A DNA stretch of 15,009 nucleotides from positions 1 through 15,009 of the forward strand of contig CATYUF010000042.1 of assembly GCA_958413095.1 (NCBI GenBank). Direction: 5' to 3'. This DNA is from an uncultured Clostridium sp. (GTDB lineage: Bacteria; Bacillota; Clostridia; TANB77; CAG-508). The notes under the pieces are model-generated. The model did no database searches. It worked only from the letters and a program-made list of their open reading frames with translations, and was not told where the DNA came from. The position numbers and the translations under genes are program-made. Below are positions 8,473-13,571 of the stretch, piece by piece (within the stretch, counting starts at the first letter, position 1; each line of letters opens with the position of its first letter).

Positions 8473-8511
8473 TACTTTTGGAAAAATTTTCTTGAAAGGA
8501 GGAAAAATACA

Positions 8512-8652
8512 TTGTTACACTTTGAACTTTCACCATTACAGATAAAACAAATTGCAAGTTGCATTGATTTAAAAGATGTTAAAGAATACATTGAAAATCA
8601 CAAAGAAGAATATGAGCAATTTTTAAAAGAAGAACAAGAACGGAAAAAATAA
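8512..8652 (+). CDS. Small helical protein, TTG start, first gene of the replication operon
   Basis: A 46-aa ORF starting at TTG 8512, chosen because a strong AGGAGG (8497-8502) lies 9 nt before it and no ATG is available. The sequence is acidic and helical (LSPLQIKQIASCIDLKDVK, then a charged helix ending EEQERKK). I do not recognise a domain. Its last five zero-frame codons are GAA CGG AAA AAA TAA, while an open frame continues in +1 to 8812. If the ribosome skips the C of CGG, the product would be a 99-aa protein. The same sequence arrangement recurs at the end of the primase ORF. Its function is unknown; its position resembles the small regulatory genes that precede the primase in satellite islands. 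Confidence 0.6.
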   Translation: MLHFELSPLQIKQIASCIDLKDVKEYIENHKEEYEQFLKEEQERKK

Positions 8653-8812
8653 TAAAAGAACTAACGAAGAAGAAAACTCTGACAATGCTGAATGGATACA
8701 ATATCCAGACGATACTATTTGCAGAGTAAAAATAGATACTGAAATAGCTGGAAAAACTAATGACAAAGATAATAACGTTATAATTGATAGAGAAGAGGTA
8801 AAATTGATATGA
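8642..8812 (+). CDS. +1-frame continuation without a start codon (second half of a recoded small protein?)
   Basis: This frame is open from 8627 to its stop at 8810-8812. From GGA at 8642 it codes for about 56 residues beginning GKNNKRTNEEE, with a conserved-looking core WIQYPDDTICRVKID. It has no ATG or GTG; its only TTG is two codons before the stop. It also lacks a Shine-Dalgarno site. Its TGA overlaps the ATG of the next gene (ATGA at 8809-8812), as expected for a translated, coupled gene. The simplest ways to express it are a +1 shift out of the 8512 ORF at CGG (8641-8643) or a non-standard start. A recent frame-disrupting mutation is the competing explanation. The function is not known. 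Confidence 0.5.
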   Translation, partial: GKNNKRTNEEENSDNAEWIQYPDDTICRVKIDTEIAGKTNDKDNNVIIDREEVKLI

Positions 8813-9138
8813 AAAATTTAAAAATTACTGAACATTTTAGAGGTGCAATGTACTCTAATATTACTAAAGAAAGATTAAACGAGGTATTATCTAGTGGCTA
8901 CAATAGACTACTAAAAAATAAATGCAAAAATGCTTATACTATGTTTGATTTTAAGCAAGGCATATTAGAAGCAAATCATTTAGTAGTTAAAGACGAACAT
9001 AGGCACACAGTAGATTTAATGCTTTTTGCATTAGCACACATTGAAGAATTAGAAAAAACAGTGTGCGAGTTAGAAGAAATAATAAAAGAAATGGAGAAAA
9101 AAGAACAAGAAACAATAACTGAAAATAAGGAGGAATAA
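8809..9138 (+). CDS. Small coiled-coil protein of the replication operon
   Basis: A 109-aa soluble, charged protein. The N-terminal two thirds (MKNLKITEHFRGAMYSN onward) shows no motif I recognise. The C terminus from about residue 75 is a glutamate- and lysine-rich coiled coil (heptad leucines in the IEELEKTVCELEEIIKEMEKK segment). The ATG overlaps the stop of the preceding frame (ATGA) and has a GAGG box about 10 nt upstream. It ends two bases before the primase ORF start, with the primase ribosome site GGAGG inside its last codons. It is therefore firmly part of the rightward operon. It could be a replication accessory or regulatory protein; this is only inferred from context. Confidence 0.75.
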   Translation: MKNLKITEHFRGAMYSNITKERLNEVLSSGYNRLLKNKCKNAYTMFDFKQGILEANHLVVKDEHRHTVDLMLFALAHIEELEKTVCELEEIIKEMEKKEQETITENKEE

Positions 9139-9140
9139 CA

Positions 9141-9623
9141 ATGCTAAACTTCATTGAATTAAACAATGATAAAAGTCCAAAAAATAAAGGAAGAATAGAC
9201 AAAAATCTGTGCAATTCCTTTGAAGATTTAGAAAATGCCGGTGTAATACTTAACGATAATGTAGTACTTATTGATTTTGACAATGACAATATCAATGAAG
9301 ATAAAATCATAGACTACATTGATACAACTTATCCAACACTAAAAGTCATTACAACAAAGGGAGTACATTTTTATTACTCCCTACCTAAAAATCTAACTTT
9401 AAAAAAGAAAAGTATGATAGATACAATAGCAGTCGGTGGCTTTCAAGTAGATTATAAAACAAGTAGCAAACAATATGCAGTCATCAAACTAAATGGAAAA
9501 ACAAGAGAAACAAATAGACCCTTTTCATTTGATGGTCTTGCAGAATTGCCACCTTTGCTATACCCTTTGACAAAAAGAAAAGATAATTTAAGTGGTATGG
9601 TAGAACATGAACGGAAGAAATGA
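9141..9623 (+). CDS. Archaeo-eukaryotic primase-polymerase (PrimPol) domain protein
   Basis: A 160-aa ORF corresponding to the N-terminal bifunctional primase/polymerase domain of phage and plasmid replication proteins. The AEP catalytic motifs are visible: LIDFD with D45 and D47, GVHFYY with H76, and a third metal-binding region around VDYKTSSKQYAV (D104). It should make primers at the island origin. The start has GGAGG 8 nt before it. The frame stops at TGA 9621-9623 after zero-frame Glu-Arg-Lys-Lys, 17 nt inside the helicase ORF. In relatives, primase and helicase are commonly one polypeptide joined by a GRNDTLF-like segment, which here lies in the +1 frame. A shift at GAA-C-GGA (9609-9615) would give a 621-aa fusion. 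Alternatively the two ORFs are separate coupled genes, as in SaPIs. Confidence 0.85.
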   Translation: MLNFIELNNDKSPKNKGRIDKNLCNSFEDLENAGVILNDNVVLIDFDNDNINEDKIIDYIDTTYPTLKVITTKGVHFYYSLPKNLTLKKKSMIDTIAVGGFQVDYKTSSKQYAVIKLNGKTRETNRPFSFDGLAELPPLLYPLTKRKDNLSGMVEHERKK

Positions 9624-11007
9624 CACACTTTTTAGACATTTATGTTCTGTCCAAACAAGCTATTCAAGCATTGACTTAAATAGTATTGCAGAATTTATCA
9701 ATACTATTGTATTTACGGAAAGTTTAGATAACAAAGAACTAGAAAGAACTGTCGAAAGTGCAAAATCTTATAACAACTTCGAAGAATATGAAAATACAAA
9801 AGATATAATCGCTTTTGCACAATGGCTTATACCAACACTAGACATTAAAGTTTACAATTCAGACTTGTTTTTTCTTGATAGCAATAGATATATAAATGAT
9901 GATAAATTGTTAATGAAGAAAATAACAGAGTTTTCTAAACTAAGAAAAGCACAAGACAATGAACTCATATATCAAATCAATAAATTTGCAGAAGATATAA
10001 AAGCAAGTCTAAAAGAATTGCCTGTACTACTAAAAAATGGTTTAATTATAGATGGCGAATTTTCAAAAATAAATGAAATACCATTTACACCATTTTACTT
10101 AGATATAGAATACAACCCAAATGTTTATGACGAAAATGTAGATAAATTCTTAAATGATATTACTTGTAATCATAAAGAATTAAGAAAAACACTAGAAGAA
10201 ATACTAGGCCACATCCTACTTACCAATAAATTTCCAGCACACGTCTTTTTCTTAGCTGGTGGTGGTAACAATGGTAAAAGTACATTTTTAGAAATGATTA
10301 ACAACTTTGTAGGGGATTTAGGACAGAATTTAAGTCTTGACGCATTTAATGATGGTACGAGTGTTTCTACATTAAATGGAAAACTTGTAAATTGCTCAGA
10401 CGAAACAGACGACATTTTTATTGATAAATGTAAAGGCTACAAAAGTTTAGCAAGTGGTAATACAATAACAGTAAGACCAATATATTCGCAACCAGTAAAA
10501 GTACAAAATACTGCTACGCTTATACTGTCAGCAAATAAAATGCCAGAGTTCAAAGACAAATCACAAGGTTTTTTTAGACGACTTATGATAGTTCCTTTTG
10601 ATTTTGTTGTAAAAGACAAGAAAGAAAATATGGACTATTTACTAAGTACAGACAATGCCAAAAGTTATATCTTGAATCTAGCATTAAAAGGAGTGCAAAG
10701 CATAAAATCAAATGGCTATAAAATGAGCAAGAATCAATATTTAGACGAAAAAATAGAAGAATATAAACTAGACACTGACACAGTAAGAAGTTTTTTAGAA
10801 GAAGAACCACAAATAGAAAATAGACAAACAAAAGAAGTTCACAAAGAATATTGCTTGTATTGTTGTGATATTGGCAAAATGTCGCTTGGTTTAAGTAACT
10901 TTTCTAGTAGATTAAAAGAGTTTGGCTATTATTCAACACCAATAGCAAATCCCGATAAGAATAGCAAAACAAAAACAATAAGAGTTTACAAGAGAAAAGA
11001 ACAATAA
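9607..11007 (+). CDS. SF3 (D5/P4-type) replicative helicase with PriCT-like N terminus
   Basis: A 466-aa phage/plasmid-type replication initiator helicase. It begins with a primase C-terminal-like segment (GRNDTLFRHLCSVQ at 3-16, to about 55). A D5-like middle region follows, then the SF3 ATPase core: Walker A GGGNNGKST (218-226, K224), Walker B ending in D265-E266, sensor 1 LILSANK with N310, and an arginine-finger region GFFRRL (R324, R325). The C terminus (about 390-466) looks like a winged-helix domain, probably for origin recognition. The ATG at 9607 lies inside the primase ORF and has no Shine-Dalgarno site, so translation should depend on coupling or on a +1 frameshift from the primase. 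The presumed origin starts 8 bp behind the stop. It should melt and unwind that origin. Confidence 0.9.
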   Translation: MNGRNDTLFRHLCSVQTSYSSIDLNSIAEFINTIVFTESLDNKELERTVESAKSYNNFEEYENTKDIIAFAQWLIPTLDIKVYNSDLFFLDSNRYINDDKLLMKKITEFSKLRKAQDNELIYQINKFAEDIKASLKELPVLLKNGLIIDGEFSKINEIPFTPFYLDIEYNPNVYDENVDKFLNDITCNHKELRKTLEEILGHILLTNKFPAHVFFLAGGGNNGKSTFLEMINNFVGDLGQNLSLDAFNDGTSVSTLNGKLVNCSDETDDIFIDKCKGYKSLASGNTITVRPIYSQPVKVQNTATLILSANKMPEFKDKSQGFFRRLMIVPFDFVVKDKKENMDYLLSTDNAKSYILNLALKGVQSIKSNGYKMSKNQYLDEKIEEYKLDTDTVRSFLEEEPQIENRQTKEVHKEYCLYCCDIGKMSLGLSNFSSRLKEFGYYSTPIANPDKNSKTKTIRVYKRKEQ

Positions 11008-11014
11008 AAATCCA

Positions 11015-11230
11015 ATTACACCATTATTACACTACTATTACACCTACTTTATAACGCAAGTATTACAGTTGTTATACTATTACACTATTACATTATTACA
11101 CTAAAAAATATATTTTTAATTTTTATAAATATATTAAAAAGTAAGTGTAATAGTGTAATTGGTGTAATTAGGTACAACGGTAATATTTAGATAACTTTGT
11201 AAGTGTAATAGTGGTGTAATTAAATGTAAT
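11015..11230. repeat. Probable replication origin: opposed iterons around an AT-only core
   Basis: The left arm has ATTACAC at 11015, 11026 and 11037 (exactly 11 bp apart), ATTACAG at 11062, ATTACAC at 11079, ATTACAT at 11087 and ATTACAC at 11095. The right arm has the reverse orientation: GTGTAAT at 11145, 11153, 11162, 11203 and 11214, and ATGTAAT at 11224. Between them lies a 43-bp stretch (11102-11144) with only one G. Known SaPI origins have short iterons on both sides of an AT-rich segment behind the rep gene, and this layout is the same. The helicase encoded just upstream is the obvious iteron-binding candidate. Spacer lengths are mixed (8, 9 and 11 bp), unlike a CRISPR or simple tandem repeat. 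Confidence 0.8.
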
Positions 11231-11256
11231 AATAAAAACAAAAGTTTTAAAATATT

Positions 11257-11353
11257 CTTTTACTTGTTTACTTTTGAAAAATAAAGTTATGAAAGTAAAA
11301 TGCCGTTTACTTTTGAAATAGTAAAAGAAAAGGTAAAAGAAAAAGTAAAAGAA
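11257..11353. repeat. Second repeat cluster beside the origin (TTTTAC/GTAAAA family)
   Basis: GTTTACTTTTGAAA occurs at 11266-11279 and again at 11305-11318, 39 bp apart. It is followed by three tandem 12-bp copies of GTAAAAGAAAA-like sequence starting at 11321, 11333 and 11345. An 8-bp inverted repeat AAAGTAAA/TTTACTTT surrounds TGCCG before the second long copy. No coding frame of note is present. It could be an accessory part of the origin or a copy-control site. From 11354 to 11516 I see only AT-rich sequence and no gene, apart from the 23-nt repeat at 11462-11484. Confidence 0.6.
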
Positions 11354-11516
11354 CTTGAAAATATAACCTTTGGTAACAATTTTATACAATATCAGAAATT
11401 AACAAGAATAAACAAAATCAGCTTATATATAAAATTATATTATTTATTCCTAAAAATTAAACAGAAGTAAACGTCGTTACAACTAGAATAATACAATTAA
11501 CAATTTTTATATAAAA

Positions 11517-11548
11517 ATTAGAAGATAACACACTTATTATCTTCTAAT
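11517..11548 (-). terminator. Terminator of the small XRE gene
   Basis: A perfect 12-bp inverted repeat (ATTAGAAGATAA 11517-11528, complement 11537-11548) with an 8-nt loop overlaps the stop codon of the XRE gene. On the minus strand the stem is followed by TTTTTATAT, a classic rho-independent signal. Confidence 0.75.
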
Positions 11549-11783
11549 CTTCCATTTCTATATTGTCAAATATTTCGTCATTAAAAAAATCTTTTAGTTT
11601 CATATTTAAACCTTCACATATATATTCTATCATATCTAGTCTTATTATCTTTCTTTTCCCTGCTAAAAATTTAGATAATGTTGAACGTGATATTCCTGCA
11701 AGTGTACTAAGTTTTGAAACATTTATATTTCTTTCTTCAATTAAGTTTGTTATTCGTATTCTAACTGCTTGTGATAAGTCCAT
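11544..11783 (-). CDS. Small XRE/Cro-type helix-turn-helix protein
   Basis: A 79-aa protein that is almost only a DNA-binding domain. The helix-turn-helix lies at about residues 20-45 (NVSKLSTLAGISRSTLSKFLAGKRK), followed by the third helix pair and a C-terminal acidic tail. It resembles the short Cro/C1-type HTH proteins common on Firmicutes plasmids and phages. The ATG at 11783 has AAAGGAG 8 nt upstream, and a terminator overlaps its end, so it is a single-gene leftward unit. It lies between the origin and the strong promoter at 11851-11879, whose -35 sits in a dyad, so control of that promoter or of copy number is plausible. This is inference from position. Confidence 0.85.
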   Translation of the reverse strand: MDLSQAVRIRITNLIEERNINVSKLSTLAGISRSTLSKFLAGKRKIIRLDMIEYICEGLNMKLKDFFNDEIFDNIEMED

Positions 11784-11850
11784 ACTAAAATCTCCTTTTT
11801 TGTAGTATTCCCTATATTAGAAATCTTAACAAAAAAGTAATTTTGTGTTG

Positions 11851-11879
11851 TTGACAGTTGCCAACTTTTGTAGTATTAT
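11851..11879 (+). promoter_or_regulatory. Strong rightward promoter with overlapping dyad
   Basis: TTGACA (11851-11856), a 17-bp spacer and TATTAT (11874-11879) form the best sigma-A type promoter in the island. The -35 lies in an imperfect 16-bp palindrome (GTTGACAGTTGCCAAC, 12 of 16 symmetric). The -10 flank TTTTGTAGTATT recurs near 11798-11809. Transcription would start near 11886 and run antisense through the ribbon-helix-helix gene toward the cargo operon. Confidence 0.6.
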
Positions 11880-11911
11880 TTAATTATCGAAAACTGCAAT
11901 ATAGTATAAAA

Positions 11912-11950
11912 AAGATAGCAATTACTTACTGCCTTTTGACTTGCTATCTT
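11912..11950 (-). terminator. Terminator of the ribbon-helix-helix gene
   Basis: AAGATAGCAA (11912-11921) pairs perfectly with TTGCTATCTT (11941-11950). On the minus strand the stem runs into TTTTTT, right at the end of the gene, so it overlaps the last codons and the stop. Confidence 0.7.
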
Positions 11951-12110
11951 CTAAATTATTCAAAGCATATTCACAAGCTTGTATAACAAAACGTGAAAAT
12001 GTAACGTCTTGACCTTGTATTGCTTTCTCAATATTATCTATTAAAGGAATTGGAAATCGTATTGTTTTATTTTCGGTTTCTTTCCTATTAGGTTTTATTT
12101 GAAATGCCAT
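11922..12110 (-). CDS. Ribbon-helix-helix-like small DNA-binding protein
   Basis: A 62-aa protein starting MAFQIKPNRKETENK. The pattern is that of Arc/CopG-type regulators: a short beta-strand with alternating residues (TIRFPI, about 16-21), then two helices (PLIDNIEKAIQ and TFSRFVIQACEYALNNLE). The start is set at 12110 because AGGAGGT precedes it by 8 nt; a longer frame upstream to 12314 has no such site and would read through the operator repeats. Four copies of a TATTGCAAA-like sequence lie directly before the gene, the first one touching the start codon, which suggests autoregulation. The same repeats reach the -35 of the cargo operon on the other strand. The fold assignment is by pattern only. 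Confidence 0.75.
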   Translation of the reverse strand: MAFQIKPNRKETENKTIRFPIPLIDNIEKAIQGQDVTFSRFVIQACEYALNNLEDSKSKGSK

Positions 12111-12185
12111 TTTGCAATACCTCCTATCATATAAATTGTATTGCAAAAAGAAAAATAATAAAGCATTGCAAAACGTATTGCATAT
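12110..12185. promoter_or_regulatory. Four-copy operator array between the RHH gene and the cargo operon
   Basis: TTTTGCAATAC (12110-12120, minus orientation) is followed by GTATTGCAAAA (12138-12148), GCATTGCAAAA (12163-12173) and GTATTGCATAT (12175-12185). The first two form a perfect 11-bp inverted repeat. The last copy overlaps the -35 of the rightward cargo promoter. Such arrays are typical of ribbon-helix-helix repressor sites; the link to the adjacent gene product is inferred. Confidence 0.6.
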
Positions 12186-12206
12186 TTTAAAAGTTTTTGA
12201 TAAGAT
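12178..12206 (+). promoter_or_regulatory. Candidate promoter of the cargo operon
   Basis: TTGCAT (12178-12183), a 17-bp spacer and TAAGAT (12201-12206) lie 28 bp before the first cargo gene. It is weaker than consensus, which would suit a regulated promoter; the operator copies 12163-12185 cover the -35. Confidence 0.4.
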
Positions 12207-12233
12207 AAAAAAGGAATATTTAAGGGGTAACAA

Positions 12234-12434
12234 ATGGAAAGAATAAATAAAGACTTTAATGTTCCATATTACATAGTAGAAGAAATTGTGGAATATATCG
12301 AACTTACCGCACAAGGCTATTGCAAAACTATGAAGTGGGAAAATATCAAATCACTTTTAGGATTAGCAAAAATCAATAATAGACTAACACAAGAGCAAGT
12401 AAACTTTCTTATTAAAAAGTACAACAGAGAATAA
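12234..12434 (+). CDS. Small soluble protein of unknown function, first cargo gene
   Basis: A 66-aa protein with no signal or membrane segment. It reads as two or three helices: an N-terminal segment VPYYIVEEIVEYIEL, a GYCKTMKWENIKSLL segment and a C-terminal LTQEQVNFLIKKYNRE helix. Similar small proteins occur in Clostridia, as far as I can recall, but I know no function for them. The ATG at 12234 follows AAGGGGTAACAA, a good ribosome site. It is the first gene behind the operator array and the candidate promoter at 12178-12206, and it is separated by 48 bp from the next gene. Confidence 0.75.
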   Translation: MERINKDFNVPYYIVEEIVEYIELTAQGYCKTMKWENIKSLLGLAKINNRLTQEQVNFLIKKYNRE

Positions 12435-12482
12435 GATTTTGTATATATTCAATAATTTACTAAAGACGAAAGGGGTGATTTA

Positions 12483-12653
12483 ATGGAAAATCAAGAAAAC
12501 GAGAACAACAAACAACAATATAATAATGGTACTGGTTTGAACAAAACCTTATATACTGGTATGAACGGAAAAAAGGTAAGTGTTTGGAAGTTCATTGTAG
12601 GCATTATCTTACTTGGTGGTGGTATCTTTTTAGCAATTAGTGCTGTTTTGTAA
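12483..12653 (+). CDS. Small single-pass membrane protein
   Basis: A 56-aa ORF with an AAAGGGG ribosome site 8 nt before ATG 12483. The N-terminal 30 residues are polar and very rich in Asn, Gln and Glu (MENQENENNKQQYNNG). They are followed by a basic turn (GKKVSVWK) and one C-terminal hydrophobic helix (about 36-56, FIVGIILLGGGIFLAISAVL), so it is probably tail-anchored with the polar part in the cytoplasm. It contains the same 12-mer GAACGGAAAAAA (12563-12574) as the first recoding site, but here in another frame (AAC GGA), so no shift is expected. The function is unknown. It lies 19 bp before the next cargo gene. Confidence 0.65.
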   Translation: MENQENENNKQQYNNGTGLNKTLYTGMNGKKVSVWKFIVGIILLGGGIFLAISAVL

Positions 12654-12672
12654 TAAAGAAAGGGGAATTTTT

Positions 12673-12927
12673 ATGAAGAATTTAAAAAATCAAAAAGGAA
12701 TTAGCTTAATTAAGTTGCTAATTATTATAGCAGTAATTATTGTAGGAATAATTTTTATAGTAAAAATGTCAGAAACACAAGATGGAATCGGAACTGTGGA
12801 AGAAGAACAAGAAAAATACAACAAAACATTGCAAGAAAAAGAAAATGCAGATAAGAAATACCAAGAAGCATTAAATAAATCGATAGAAACTCAAACAAGG
12901 TTAGAACAATTAGAAAAAGGTTATTAA
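12673..12927 (+). CDS. Pilin-like membrane protein with coiled coil
   Basis: An 84-aa protein starting MKNLKNQKGISLIKLLIIIA. A short basic leader ending in Lys-Gly and a single hydrophobic helix (about 9-32) imitate the class III prepilin signal seen in the host protein at 5225-6019. It continues as a charged coiled coil (about 40-84, EEEQEKYNKTLQEKENADKKYQEAL) with no globular domain. The start is set at 12673, with AAAGGGG 9 nt upstream; an earlier in-frame ATG at 12640 lies inside the preceding gene and has no ribosome site. The position-5 glutamate of true pilins is absent. A membrane-anchored spacer or adaptor for the neighbouring polytopic protein is possible, but the function is unknown. 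Confidence 0.72.
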   Translation: MKNLKNQKGISLIKLLIIIAVIIVGIIFIVKMSETQDGIGTVEEEQEKYNKTLQEKENADKKYQEALNKSIETQTRLEQLEKGY

Positions 12928-12971
12928 CAGACAGATGTTAAAAAACAATATAATTTAAGGAGCATACTTTT

Positions 12972-13463
12972 ATGCCATTTCTTCTTGGAATAGTAATAAT
13001 TATAATATTGGGTTTAATAAGTGGTTTAAGTTCTCTAATAGAAGATATTAAATATAAAATCAAACCATACTTAGATGACCGAAAATCGAATAAATCTATA
13101 TCTTTAAAAGATGAAGAACTAAATAATTTATTAGCACAAGTAGTTTCGTTTTTTATAATAAGTGCTATATGTGGTATTATTGGATATCTACTAGCTAAGT
13201 ACACTTCTGCTGATATAAAAAAATATATAATATTAGGTATTTGCTGTCCTTCGGGATATGTTGTAGTAAATAAAGTTACTGAATTTTTGTATAAATATTT
13301 TCAAGATTTATATGAGTTACTTTCTCTAGTAACTATTGGCATTTTTGCATTAATTTGCAATATTCTTAAAATAATTATCTCTGCTTATGTTGGAATTATT
13401 GTTTTTCCTCTTTTGATTATATACTTTTTTATAGCACTAATAATAATAGCAAAAGAAAAATAA
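12972..13463 (+). CDS. Polytopic membrane protein of unknown function
   Basis: A 163-aa very hydrophobic protein with AAGGAG 9 nt before ATG 12972. Likely membrane segments are at about 2-20, 48-70, 80-100, 110-130 and 133-158; the loop after the first segment (about 24-45) is charged. The stretch GICCPSGYVVVNKVTEFLY and the overall size recall phage holin-like or small channel proteins, but I find no motif that would settle this. It is the last cargo gene: a terminator follows at 13534-13571, and the candidate right end of the island lies 7 bp behind the stop. Confidence 0.7.
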   Translation: MPFLLGIVIIIILGLISGLSSLIEDIKYKIKPYLDDRKSNKSISLKDEELNNLLAQVVSFFIISAICGIIGYLLAKYTSADIKKYIILGICCPSGYVVVNKVTEFLYKYFQDLYELLSLVTIGIFALICNILKIIISAYVGIIVFPLLIIYFFIALIIIAKEK

Positions 13464-13533
13464 AAAACGTTGTCTAAATTTTCAGTAATAAGTTGTCGGC
13501 GACTAAAAATTGATAGGGAAAAACAAAAAATAT

Positions 13534-13571
13534 AGAGAAGATAAAGTTGTAAGCAAAATCTTCTCTTTTTT
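13534..13571 (+). terminator. Terminator behind the cargo operon
   Basis: AGAGAAGAT (13534-13542) pairs perfectly with ATCTTCTCT (13558-13566) over a 15-nt loop and is followed by a T-run. It ends rightward transcription about 70 bp behind the last cargo gene. Confidence 0.75.

Larger units (their letters stand above)
6058..13477. mobile_element. Integrated satellite-like island (serine recombinase, primase-helicase, iteron origin)
   Basis: The genes from 6140 to 13463 form a compact island between host genes: large serine recombinase, XRE repressor, divergent small-ORF/primase/helicase operon, iteron-flanked AT-rich origin, two more regulators and a four-gene membrane-protein cargo operon. 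The order repeats that of SaPI/PICI-type phage satellites (established layout: int, repressor, small genes, primase, helicase, origin). No terminase, capsid, relaxase or conjugation gene is present. The ends are not proven. I place them tentatively at an 8-bp word, TTGTCTAA, found at 6058-6065 just outside the recombinase and at 13470-13477 just behind the last cargo gene (TTGTCTAA-R-TT, 10 of 11 matching). An alternative right end would lie between there and the tRNA-Gln gene at 13797. Confidence 0.7.

Noticed and set aside
8644..8652. -2 slippage on the A-run as an explanation for the first frame change
   Set aside because: It would work on AAAAAA at this site, but the second site has AAGAAA, where re-pairing is poor; a common mechanism at CGG explains both better.
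11015..11230. CRISPR-like array
   Set aside because: The units are 7-8 bp, inverted around a core and separated by 1-30 bp; there are no unique spacers and no cas genes.
12111..12314. N-terminal extension of the ribbon-helix-helix gene on the minus strand
   Set aside because: The extension would cross the operator repeats and the start of the cargo operon and has no ribosome site; AGGAGGT sits properly before the ATG at 12110.
12563..12574. Third copy of the GAACGGAAAAAA motif as a recoding site
   Set aside because: In this gene the frame reads AAC GGA AAA AAG without interruption and no stop or frame change follows, so no shift is needed.
12640..12672. Earlier in-frame ATG for the pilin-like cargo protein
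   Set aside because: It lies inside the 56-aa membrane protein gene without a ribosome site, whereas AAAGGGG precedes the ATG at 12673.
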